From NCBI GenBank assembly GCA_009843625.1, contig VYDD01000336.1, positions 1-15,259 of the forward strand: 15,259 nucleotides of DNA. Direction: 5' to 3'. How positions within the stretch are numbered: position 1 is the first letter of the stretch; the number at the start of each line of letters is the position of its first letter. The notes below the pieces were generated by a model. The model saw nothing but the letters and a program-made list of their open reading frames with translations, was not told the origin of the DNA and did not search any database. The stretch is from Gammaproteobacteria bacterium (GTDB lineage: Bacteria; Gemmatimonadota; Gemmatimonadetes; Longimicrobiales; Gaopeijiaceae). This document shows, piece by piece, positions 1 to 6,318 of the stretch. Both the position numbers and the translations under genes were made by a program.

Positions 1-172
1 GGGTGGCGGTGATGCCGCTGGCGGCCGTCCCTTCGATCGTCACCGTCCCGGAGATCGTTCCCACGGGAGTCGGCGGCGGGGGCGGCTCCACAGGCGGCGG
101 AGTGCCCTCGTCGCAGGCGGTGAAGGTCAGGGCCATCAGCGTTGCTGTGGCAAGGAGCTTGAGTCGGTTCAT
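1..172 (-). CDS. Lipoprotein with proline-rich linker (partial; C-terminus lies outside the window)
   Basis: Reading the minus strand from an ATG at 172 gives an open frame to the window edge (57 codons). It begins MNRLKLLATATLMALTFTAC: a short basic n-region, a hydrophobic stretch, and a lipobox-like FTAC with Cys20 as the predicted lipidated residue. Signal peptidase II processing and attachment to the envelope are therefore expected. After the Cys comes a short acidic piece, then a proline-rich linker (about residues 25-38, mostly Pro with Val/Glu/Thr). A stretch of the type GTISGTVTIEGTAASGI follows, which resembles the first strand of a carboxypeptidase-regulatory-like or Ig-like beta domain. 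A strong Shine-Dalgarno (AGGAGG, 4 bases before the ATG) fixes the start. The function cannot be stated because most of the gene is outside the window. Confidence 0.8.
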   Translation of the reverse strand, partial: MNRLKLLATATLMALTFTACDEGTPPPVEPPPPPTPVGTISGTVTIEGTAASGITAT

Positions 173-586
173 GGAACCTCCTGAGTGGTGGGAATGGAGT
201 ACCGGCCTGAAGTGGCTGGACAGAGTCGCGTGCCCTCGGATAGGCAAAGGTGGTGCCAGTTTGGGAACTTTCATATTTGACAACCAGTTACGGACTATCA
301 CTCCGCTCCTGGGCACATGGTCGGTCGCGAAATCCTCGAATTATCGAAGACGACCACTGTTTTCTGATACGAAAAAAGCGCCGTAATATATACGAATAAA
401 ACGATGATTATCTCGGACGGCCATGTCCACAGTGCTTCGGACCAGGAGGCGCGCAACCTTCAATTCAGCAGGTACGATACCCTGTATGAATATAGGGGCG
501 ATACCCTTTTTCCTGAAAGGCGCGACGGAACGGTGTTCCTGCCATATTGCGATAGTCGAACGCAAACGGGCAAGGAGAGCCGCCTC
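173..586. other. Intergenic region between the lipoprotein and the HTH/TnpB-like pair
   Basis: This stretch of about 410 bases has no gene that I can support and is clearly richer in A/T than its surroundings, especially 260-300 and 340-410. It must hold the divergent promoters for the lipoprotein (minus) and the HTH gene (plus). A TTGACA occurs at 277-282 on the plus strand, but no convincing -10 box follows at 16-18 bases. The HTH reading frame stays open upstream to an ATG at 404. However, that ATG has no ribosome binding site, and by hand count only about 60% of the third codon positions over 404-586 are G/C, well below the downstream part. I therefore treat 404-586 as leader. It contains a hairpin-like inverted repeat at 480-497 and an 8-base direct repeat (475-482 and 499-506). 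Confidence 0.55.
475..506. promoter_or_regulatory. Candidate operator: inverted repeat nested between direct repeats
   Basis: CCCTGTAT-GA-ATATAGGG at 480-497 is an 18-base inverted repeat with 8-base arms and a single mismatched pair. It overlaps the first of two copies of CGATACCC (475-482 and 499-506, 24 bases apart) and is followed by the second. It lies about 90 bases upstream of the likely GTG start of the HTH gene, in otherwise featureless leader sequence. It could be a binding site for the HTH protein, a target of the TnpB-like protein, or an RNA hairpin in the leader. No family-specific consensus is recognised. Confidence 0.35.
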
Positions 587-1123
587 GTGAAAGTTCCTGA
601 GAGTTCCGGGAGGCCGAGCCGGGATCCGATGCACGGTCTCGGCTCGAGGCTGCTCTCCGATCCGTCCTTCAGACCGTCCGTGAGGGAGGCGATCAGGCGG
701 GTTTGCGGCCTGCACGACGACGACGACGCCACGAGCTTCGTGCCGGCGAGTTCAGTTCGCCGGCTGGCAGGCCAGGTCAACCTGGCGGCGTCGACACTGC
801 GCCAGTACTGGAGAGAGGACCCGCCGCTCCGGTGCCGCCTGAAGGAGTTCATGAACTGGGCTGTCCTGCTCTGGGCCGTTCGCGCTCGCGCCGGGGCCGA
901 CTGGGACGCGATCGCCGACCAGGTGGGGCTGCGCCGCCGCACGCTGGAAATCAACGTCGCGCGGATGGCCGGATGCACGCTCGCGGCGGCGGCCAGGGAT
1001 CCGGAACGGGTCGTCGAGCGATTCGATGAGTGGGTCGATTCCGTGTGGGAGCCCCGCTCCGTCAACGGATCGGGGCCGCACGATCCGGTTTCCGCGCCGG
1101 CACCCGACGCACGGGCGACGTGA
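587..1123 (+). CDS. Small AraC-like helix-turn-helix protein, partner of the TnpB-like gene
   Basis: A 178-residue protein if it starts at GTG 587, which is preceded by AAGGAGAG with a 7-base gap. The ATG at 404 would give 239 residues but lacks a ribosome binding site. Residues 1-50 are low-complexity and polar, with an acidic run HDDDD near residue 43. Residues 56-76 (VRRLAGQVNLAASTLRQYW) look like the first helix-turn-helix of an AraC-type DNA-binding domain. A long helix follows (about 83-101), then a second helix-turn-helix-like segment at 107-128 (WDAIADQVGLRRRTLEINVA) and MAGCTLAAAARDP, which matches the usual AraC ending. The tail after residue 155 looks disordered. It is probably a DNA-binding protein with no obvious ligand domain. 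Its TGA overlaps the GTG start of the TnpB-like gene, so the two proteins should be made together. The fold assignment rests on motif shape only; the function is unknown. Confidence 0.7.
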   Translation: MKVPESSGRPSRDPMHGLGSRLLSDPSFRPSVREAIRRVCGLHDDDDATSFVPASSVRRLAGQVNLAASTLRQYWREDPPLRCRLKEFMNWAVLLWAVRARAGADWDAIADQVGLRRRTLEINVARMAGCTLAAAARDPERVVERFDEWVDSVWEPRSVNGSGPHDPVSAPAPDARAT

Positions 1124-2166
1124 CCGTGGACGCATCGGCTGCCCGGCGCTACGTCGGCTGGCGCTGCAGGCTCTACCCGAGCCCCGCCCAGGATGCCGCT
1201 CTGCTCAGTTGCAGGAACGGTCTGCGCGAGCTCGCGAACGCCCTGCTCGCAGCCTCCCAGCTCAGGTACGGGGAGACCGGACGGCGCCTGCCGTTGAGCG
1301 AGATGCGCGCTTTCGCGCGCGAGTGGCAGCGGAAACCGGAACACCGGGGACCCCCCGCCAGCGCGATCTACCGCGTCGCCAGCGATCTCGACCAGGCCTT
1401 TCGCAACTGGTTCAGCAAACCCGGCAGACGCGGGCAGGGCGGCTTCCCCCAGATCAAGAGGTTTGGCCAGGAGCCCGGCATCTACCTGAGCAACCAGGGC
1501 CTTCGTTTCGAGCACAACCGGGTGCGGTTGCCCAAGTTCGGCTGGGTGCGCTGGAAGGGCGGGAAACTGCCCGGGAAGAGGCTCTCCGGGTCACGCGGAC
1601 GCAAGACGCGTGGTCTGCTCTCCGGGCGGGCGTGGCTGGATGCGGGGAACCGCTGGATGCTCTCGTGCCTGTTCGAGTGCGCGCCGCTCACTCGGGTGGA
1701 ACCGAGGACGGACAAGGCGGCGGTGCGCCAGAAGGGCAACGAGATCACGGTGTCGGCCGACGGCGGCTCCGTCCATGTGGTCCGCGAGAGCAGGACGCTC
1801 AGGAACGCGCGACGCCGCCTGGCGAGGCTCGAGCGGCGACTGGAGCGATGCGAGTTCGGGTCCGAAGGCCGCAAGCGCGCCCTTGCTCTCGTGCGCAACC
1901 AGGCGCGCAAGGTGAGGAATCGCCGGGGCGATCTGCAGCACAAGACCACCACCGGGGTCGTGCTCGACGCCCGCGAGATTGAAGTGGAGGGCGCGAGCAG
2001 CGAACTGCTGCGCCAGCTCGAATACAAGGCGGAGTGGCATGGCCGCCGACTGAAGGTACGGCGAGGCCCGCCGAAACCGGGGATCGGCAAACCCCAACGC
2101 GCGCGGAGACCGGGAAGCCGGTCAATGAAACGCGAATCGCGGACGCGAAGGCCGAAAGCTCTGTAG
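1120..2166 (+). CDS. tnpB: Nuclease-dead TnpB-family protein (TldR-like), C-terminally truncated
   Basis: A 348-residue protein from GTG 1120, overlapping the preceding stop as GTGA. TnpB hallmarks in order: RLYPSPAQ at 17-24, the LDQAFRNWF helix at 90-98, GGFPQIKRF at 107-115, RVRLPKFGWVRWKG at 134-147, an Arg/Lys-rich helical pair at 227-270 with LARLERRLER and RNRRGDLQHK, and RQLEYKAEWHGRR at 298-310. The RuvC-I motif, normally containing GVDVG or GIDLG, aligns with AAVRQKGNEITVSADG (200-215), placing Arg203 where the catalytic Asp belongs. A Glu at the RuvC-II position seems kept (Glu290), but the segment after it is short. The sequence then stops being TnpB-like where the CxxC zinc ribbon and RuvC-III DRD should follow; instead there is a basic tail of about 35 residues. 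No TGC or TGT codon occurs in any forward frame from 2063 to 2160, so a simple frameshift does not hide the missing end. Loss of two of three catalytic acids predicts no cleavage, while RNA and DNA binding may persist. No TnpA is nearby. A decaying IS605-type remnant is the alternative. Confidence 0.85.
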   Translation: MTVDASAARRYVGWRCRLYPSPAQDAALLSCRNGLRELANALLAASQLRYGETGRRLPLSEMRAFAREWQRKPEHRGPPASAIYRVASDLDQAFRNWFSKPGRRGQGGFPQIKRFGQEPGIYLSNQGLRFEHNRVRLPKFGWVRWKGGKLPGKRLSGSRGRKTRGLLSGRAWLDAGNRWMLSCLFECAPLTRVEPRTDKAAVRQKGNEITVSADGGSVHVVRESRTLRNARRRLARLERRLERCEFGSEGRKRALALVRNQARKVRNRRGDLQHKTTTGVVLDAREIEVEGASSELLRQLEYKAEWHGRRLKVRRGPPKPGIGKPQRARRPGSRSMKRESRTRRPKAL

Positions 2167-2255
2167 TCGTCTGCGAAGGCCGGAACGAATCAGCGGGGTG
2201 CGAGGGACATGCAAGGCCGGAACACGATCGCCACGACGCCTGCCCGGGTCCGGGG
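2040..2255 (+). ncRNA. Candidate guide (omega-like) RNA region at the 3' end of the TnpB-like gene
   Basis: In IS200/IS605 elements and in TldR loci, the guide RNA scaffold overlaps the 3' end of tnpB and the guide lies just downstream. Here the 3' end of the gene encodes an unlikely Arg/Pro/Lys tail and can fold. There is a perfect 6-bp stem with a GAAG tetraloop at 2108-2123 (GACCGG/CCGGTC) and a possible GGGG/CCCC pairing at 2079-2082 with 2092-2095. Ninety bases remain before the stop of the convergent LuxR gene, enough for a scaffold end plus guide. I cannot place the scaffold boundary or a guide, and I found no obvious match of this stretch elsewhere in the window. The call is by analogy of position. 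Confidence 0.3.
2145..2223 (+). repeat. Three near-identical short repeats after the TnpB-like gene
   Basis: The motif GCGAAGGCCGAAAG (2145-2158) recurs as GCGAAGGCCGGAAC (2173-2186) and as GCAAGGCCGGAAC (2211-2223). The start-to-start spacing is 28 and 38 bases. The first copy is inside the coding sequence and the other two are beyond the stop. They may be part of an RNA scaffold, a subterminal transposon-end motif, or remnants of stepwise duplication. They are too short and too irregularly spaced for a CRISPR array. Confidence 0.55.
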
Positions 2256-3407
2256 TCAGGGGCTGAAGTCCGGAAAGCCCTCCAGCGACAACACCCGCCG
2301 CACTAGATCCGCCTGACCCGAGATGCCCTGTTTGCGGAAGATGTTCTGTATGTGACAGCGCACGGTGCCTTCGCTGCGTCCCGTGCGCGCGGCGATGTCA
2401 CGCGTGTGTTGCCCGGCGGCCACCATGACCGCCAGCCTGCTCTCGGCCGGGGTCAGGTCGAGAGCCGCCTGCACGAGGCGGGCGTCGATGCTGGGCCGGC
2501 GCTCGGGGTCGGCGACCAGGACAAGCGCGGCGACCTGCCTGGCGCGAAAGTCCCGCTGGCGCGCCGCCACCGGGGTAACGTGCACGACCACGTTGGTGCG
2601 GGATGACGAACGCCTGATGGTCATTGACCCGGACGATCCCGGGCCGCCAAGCCGCGGCAGCGCCTGAGCCAGCAATTGCTGCAACTCGCCGTTGTCGCGA
2701 GGCGTAGTGGCGCTCAGGAACCCTTCCCGGTCCGACAGCTCTCTTGTCTCTCGCAGCAAGCGGCAGGCCCGGTCGTTCGCCGCAATGATTCGCGCGTTCC
2801 GGTCGAGCTGGATGACGCTGCAGCGGCTCTCGTCGAGCAACGCGAAGAGCGAGCGTCCCAGCGCTCCGGCATCGGTCAGCGTCTTGCGAACTCGCACGAA
2901 CTGCCGCACGTGCGGGAGCAGGCGCCGGACCACGGCCAGCTGAGCCGAACTCCAGCCTCCCGGTTCCCGGGAGTCCGCGAGACTCAGGACGATGTTCGAT
3001 CCGCCCGGCCCATCCAACCGCACGTTGAGGCCGTTCTGCATCCCGGTCCTGCGCCTCGCCTCGGTGTACGCCGGCGACCTCTTCTTCTCCCGGTCCGTGT
3101 ACAGTTCGGCGGTGGGCACCAGCACTCCGTCCGCCAGACGGCCGACGCGGGGAATGCTCTCGTCGCGTTCCCAATACTCCCTGAAGTACTCCCTCTCGAG
3201 GTCCTCGCGGCGTTCGCCATCGTGGCACAGCTGCATGAACAGGAAGTGTGCATCAGCCTGGGCGCGGCCGTCGGCAAACGCCAGGGCGCCACCCCTCGTC
3301 CCGCTGATCTCGTTGATCAGCAACGCCGCCTCCGACCAGCGCGCCTTGCCGAGCGCCGCCTCCTGCAGCGACACCACGACGCGCTCGAACAGATCCGGTG
3401 GGTTCAT
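2256..3407 (-). CDS. LuxR-type HTH transcriptional regulator with N-terminal sensory region
   Basis: A 383-residue predicted cytoplasmic regulator. Residues 316-375 form a LuxR/GerE helix-turn-helix: LTPAESRLAVMVAAGQ, then TRDIAARTGRSEGTVRCHIQNIFRKQGI with the recognition helix around 345-356, then DLVRRVLSL. The first 190 residues look like an input domain of the kind found in stand-alone LuxR regulators, followed by a PAS-like segment near 190-300 (SVIQLDRNARIIAANDRACRLL). There is no receiver domain and no autoinducer-binding signature that I recognise, so the signal is unknown. The start at ATG 3407 has only a weak AGGT nearby. The gene is convergent with the TnpB-like gene (89 bases between stops) and divergent from the hybrid kinase; nothing in the sequence ties it to either. 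Confidence 0.85.
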   Translation of the reverse strand: MNPPDLFERVVVSLQEAALGKARWSEAALLINEISGTRGGALAFADGRAQADAHFLFMQLCHDGERREDLEREYFREYWERDESIPRVGRLADGVLVPTAELYTDREKKRSPAYTEARRRTGMQNGLNVRLDGPGGSNIVLSLADSREPGGWSSAQLAVVRRLLPHVRQFVRVRKTLTDAGALGRSLFALLDESRCSVIQLDRNARIIAANDRACRLLRETRELSDREGFLSATTPRDNGELQQLLAQALPRLGGPGSSGSMTIRRSSSRTNVVVHVTPVAARQRDFRARQVAALVLVADPERRPSIDARLVQAALDLTPAESRLAVMVAAGQHTRDIAARTGRSEGTVRCHIQNIFRKQGISGQADLVRRVLSLEGFPDFSP

Positions 3408-3713
3408 GGTACCTGCCTCGCCGCGTCACCCGAACACGCGCCTCCGGTAGCCAAATGGAGCCATAGCCTGGACACAGCACCCCCAATGCTTACCGCAAAG
3501 CCCGTCATTCAAGGTAGCCGATGACATGTGATTTGTCAGTCATATTTTGAGGTCATTTAGTGATATTTAAGTGATAATACGAAATGCGGACACGACCGGA
3601 CTCGTTCTTATATGAGGATTGGATGATATCTTGAGCTGCGTTTGCGGTGTCTTGGTGATGCGACGGTTGTATCCGGGGACAGGACGACGTACGAGTTCCC
3701 GGGGGGTGGGCCG
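3408..3713. other. AT-rich divergent regulatory region between luxR-type gene and hybrid kinase
   Basis: About 306 bases without a supported gene. The segment 3520-3640 is strikingly AT-rich for this genome and should carry the promoters of both flanking divergent genes. It holds an inverted repeat TGACA-N7-TGTCA (3522-3538), a tandem direct repeat (3556-3576), and GATAAT at 3573-3578, which resembles a -10 box on the plus strand without a good -35 at the usual distance. The kinase frame is open back to a TTG at 3642. I prefer the GTG at 3714, which follows a G-rich stretch and leads directly into the GAF region. Confidence 0.5.
3556..3576 (+). promoter_or_regulatory. Tandem direct repeat, candidate binding site for the OmpR-type output domain
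   Basis: TTTAGTGATA (3556-3565) is followed immediately by TTTAAGTGATA (3566-3576). The two half-sites are therefore about one helical turn apart. OmpR/PhoB-family response regulators typically bind head-to-tail half-sites spaced 10-11 bases, and the downstream gene encodes such an output domain. The second copy overlaps a -10-like GATAAT. Autoregulation is inferred, not shown. Confidence 0.4.
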
Positions 3714-5681
3714 GTGACAGGGCACCCGGACGCGCTTGGAATCGAGGAGCGCGTCTCGCAACTCTGCAACGCGATCCTGCGCATCAATTCGAGCCTGGAC
3801 CTTGAGACGGTCCTGCAGGAAGTCGTCGACAGCGCCCGCGCCCTGACCGGTGCCCGCCATGGCTTGGTCGCCACCGTCGACGACGCGGGCGCACCCGGAT
3901 CCTGGGTCGTCTCCGGCCTGACCCGGGAGGAGCTGCGGCAGCTCGAGGAGTGGGCAGATGCGCTTAGGGTCTTCGAGCACTTCCGCGATCTTCCGGGTGC
4001 GGTGCGGATCGCGGATCTGCCGACCTGGCTCCGTTCGTCCGGCTTCCTGCCCGTCGCCATTCCGTCCAGGACGCTGCAGGCCACGCCGATCCGTCATCGG
4101 GGCGTCTACGCCGGCAGTGTCTTTCTCGTCGGAAAGGACGGGGACCGCGAGTTCACCCGCGAGGACGAGGAGGTTCTCGTGCTGCTGGCGTCGCAGGCAG
4201 CGACGGCGATCGCCAATGCCCGCACCTTTCGCGAGGAGCAGCGTGCGCGCGCGAAGTTCCTGGGGATTGTGACGCACGAGTTGCGCGTGCCGCTGGCCGC
4301 CATCAAGGGCTCGTCAACCACGGTGCTCGCGGCCTCCAGGCGCTTCTCTTCCACCGAAATGCTGCAGTTCTTCCGGATCATCGACGAGCAGGCCGACAAC
4401 ATGAGCGTCCTCATGGGCGACCTGCTCGATGCGGGGCGGATCGCGACGGGCACCCTGTCGATCTCTTCCGAAGCGTCGGACGTCGCGGCGCTGATCGACC
4501 GGGCCAGGAACACGTTCCTGAGCGCCGGCGGCCAGCATGGCGTGCGCGTCGACATTCCTCCGGACCTGCCGAGCGTGCGGGTGGACCGGCAGCGCATCGT
4601 GCAGGTCCTGGGCAACCTCCTCTCCAATGCGGCGAAACACTCTCAGGCATCGTCCCCGATAGAAGTGAGAGCCCGGCGGGACGGCGTGCACGTCGCGATC
4701 TCGGTCTCGGACAATGGCAAGGGCATCCCGCCCGAACGGCTCGCGCGAGTGTTCTCCCGGCGGGCCGGTGCGGGCGACGGGAGGCGGGGTGTGGCAACGG
4801 GCCTGGGGCTCGCCATCTGCAAGGGACTGGTGGAGGCGCACGGAGGGCGCATCTGGGCGGAGAGCGGCGGCGAGGATCGGGGCGCCCGCTTCACGTTCAC
4901 CGTCCCCATCGCCGAAGCGGCCGGCGGCGACGTGACGGCGCCCGAATCCTACGCGCGGCAACGCTCCCACCGAGGTGGGGAGCCGACGCGCATCCTGGTG
5001 GTGGACGACGACCCGCAGGCCCTGCTCTTCGTCCGCGATGCGCTCACCACCGCAGGGTACGCGGTGCTCGAGACGGGCGAGCCGCGGGAAGTGTCGAGCA
5101 TCATTCGCGCGGAGCGGCCCCGCCTGGTCCTGCTCGATCTGATGTTGCCCGGGACCGACGGCATCAAGCTCATGGAACAGGTTCCGGACCTGGCCGACCT
5201 GCCGGTAATCTTCATCTCCGCCTACGGGCGGGACGAGACGATCGCGAAGGCTCTCGAAGCCGGGGCCGCCGACTACATCGTCAAGCCGTTCTCGGCGACG
5301 GAATTGACGGCGAGGATCCGGGCGGCGTTGCGCAGGCGCCCCGAGCCCGCATCCTTCGTGCTCCGAGAGCTGGCCATCGACTACGATACGCGCCGGGTGA
5401 CCTTCGGCGGCGAGCCGCTGGAGCTGACAGCAACCGAGTACGAGCTGCTGCGCGTGCTCTCGACCAACCCCGGACGAGTTCTGACCTACCGCGCGCTCCT
5501 GCGCCTCGCCTGGGGCACCCGCTATCGGGGCTCCGTCAACCCGAGGCTGGTGCACGCCGTCGTGAGGAGGCTGCGCGACAAACTGGGCGAGGACGGGGCT
5601 CGGCCGGCCTACATCATCAACGAGCGAAGAGTGGGCTACCGGATGCCGGCCCCGAGCGACCGTTCCACGGGGCCTGCCTAG
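3714..5681 (+). CDS. Single-chain two-component system: GAF, histidine kinase, receiver, OmpR-type winged helix
   Basis: 655 residues from GTG 3714. Domains: a GAF-like sensory domain at about 1-165 (SQLCNAILRINSSLDLETVLQEVV at its start), then HisKA with the phospho-acceptor His188 in VTHELRVPL. The HATPase_c part has the N box GNLLSNAAKH (Asn305), G1 DNGKG (Asp333) and G2 GLGLAICKGLVEAHGG (from 363). A linker leads to a receiver with acidic pocket DDD (431-433), phosphorylated Asp475 in LLDLMLPG and Lys524 in VKPF. The C-terminal winged helix (about 545-640) has LTATEYELLRVLSTNPGRV and a KdpE-like RLRDKLGEDG...YIINERRVGYRM ending. All catalytic residues are present. There is no membrane segment, so a cytoplasmic signal is expected. 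Kinase and DNA-binding response regulator, normally two proteins, are one chain here, so phosphotransfer would act directly on the fused output domain. Target genes are unknown. Confidence 0.92.
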   Translation: MTGHPDALGIEERVSQLCNAILRINSSLDLETVLQEVVDSARALTGARHGLVATVDDAGAPGSWVVSGLTREELRQLEEWADALRVFEHFRDLPGAVRIADLPTWLRSSGFLPVAIPSRTLQATPIRHRGVYAGSVFLVGKDGDREFTREDEEVLVLLASQAATAIANARTFREEQRARAKFLGIVTHELRVPLAAIKGSSTTVLAASRRFSSTEMLQFFRIIDEQADNMSVLMGDLLDAGRIATGTLSISSEASDVAALIDRARNTFLSAGGQHGVRVDIPPDLPSVRVDRQRIVQVLGNLLSNAAKHSQASSPIEVRARRDGVHVAISVSDNGKGIPPERLARVFSRRAGAGDGRRGVATGLGLAICKGLVEAHGGRIWAESGGEDRGARFTFTVPIAEAAGGDVTAPESYARQRSHRGGEPTRILVVDDDPQALLFVRDALTTAGYAVLETGEPREVSSIIRAERPRLVLLDLMLPGTDGIKLMEQVPDLADLPVIFISAYGRDETIAKALEAGAADYIVKPFSATELTARIRAALRRRPEPASFVLRELAIDYDTRRVTFGGEPLELTATEYELLRVLSTNPGRVLTYRALLRLAWGTRYRGSVNPRLVHAVVRRLRDKLGEDGARPAYIINERRVGYRMPAPSDRSTGPA

Positions 5682-5733
5682 GCGAAGCCGACTCGGGTCG
5701 GGGCGGCTGCCAGGCTGGACCGGCAGGCTGTCG

Positions 5734-6234
5734 TCAAACGATCAGCGCGGTGACGATCGCCGTCACCCAGCCCATGAGCACGTCGCCCGGATAGTGCACG
5801 CCCAGATAGGCGCGCGACACGCCGATGGCCAGCCCCAGGCCGAGAACTGTGAAGGCCGCCAGCGCCGGGAGCGCGACGTAGAGCGGGATGGCGACCGCCA
5901 GCCCGGCGGTGGCGTGGCCCGAGGGGAAACTGAAGCGGTCGGGGGGTTTCAGGACGAACAGCCCCGTCGGACGCAGCTTCGGCCTCGCCCGATTGATGGT
6001 GCGCTTCATCAATTGCACCGCCAGGTGCGACACCGTAAGCACGGCCATGCATTCGAGCCCCACCCGGCGCAGTCCGGACGGGAATCCGAAGCTGAGGATC
6101 AGCGTGATGCCCACCATCGACGGCCAGTCGCCCGCATGCGTGACGCCGCGCATGAAGATGTCCAGCCACCGTTTCCGGCGAGCCGTGATGACATCCAGCA
6201 TGCGCTCGTCGTAGGCTCTCAGCGCTGCCATCAT
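5734..6234 (-). CDS. PAP2-family membrane phosphatase
   Basis: 166 residues, with all three PAP2 signature motifs: K77-x6-R84-P85 (KRTINRARP), P104-S105-G106-H107, and S140-R141-x5-H147-x3-D151 (SRAYLGVHYPGD). His107 and His147 are the expected catalytic residues. Several hydrophobic segments (around 42-52, 60-76, 110-140 and 152-166) indicate an integral membrane protein. Family members remove phosphate from lipid phosphates such as phosphatidate, phosphatidylglycerol phosphate or undecaprenyl pyrophosphate; the sequence does not say which. The start is ATGATG with AGGA about 8 bases upstream. It is divergent from a CTP-dependent lipid-kinase-like gene 84 bases away, which hints at isoprenoid or phospholipid phosphate turnover. 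Confidence 0.88.
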   Translation of the reverse strand: MMAALRAYDERMLDVITARRKRWLDIFMRGVTHAGDWPSMVGITLILSFGFPSGLRRVGLECMAVLTVSHLAVQLMKRTINRARPKLRPTGLFVLKPPDRFSFPSGHATAGLAVAIPLYVALPALAAFTVLGLGLAIGVSRAYLGVHYPGDVLMGWVTAIVTALIV

Positions 6235-6318
6235 GATTGGATTCCTGGCGAGGTGTGCGCGGCGCCTTCCATCTTACGAAGAAGCGAACGGTCGGCAAGG
6301 GGGTTTAGTTTCCGGAAC

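Noticed and set aside
277..305. Promoter starting with TTGACA at 277
   Set aside because: No acceptable -10 box at 16-18 bases downstream; the hexamer alone is not enough.
2145..2223. CRISPR-like array
   Set aside because: Only three imperfect 13-14-base repeats with unequal spacing and the first inside a coding sequence; no cas genes are present.
587..2255. Complete IS200/IS605 insertion sequence
   Set aside because: No tnpA is present, and I could not identify paired subterminal hairpins or element ends flanking the pair. The TnpB-like protein lacks catalytic residues.
3522..3538. LuxR-type binding site TGACA-N7-TGTCA
   Set aside because: Five-base arms in AT-rich DNA are weak evidence, and no known consensus for this regulator supports it; it is noted only in the intergenic description.
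5665..5733. Bidirectional terminator between the hybrid kinase and PAP2 genes
   Set aside because: GCCTGCC (5672-5678) and GGCAGGC (5722-5728) could pair, but over a 43-base loop and with no T-run, so termination is not supported.
5794..6318. Upstream extension of the DGK1-like frame
   Set aside because: It is antisense to the PAP2 gene and has no protein-like features. The family-like sequence begins at ATG 6319.
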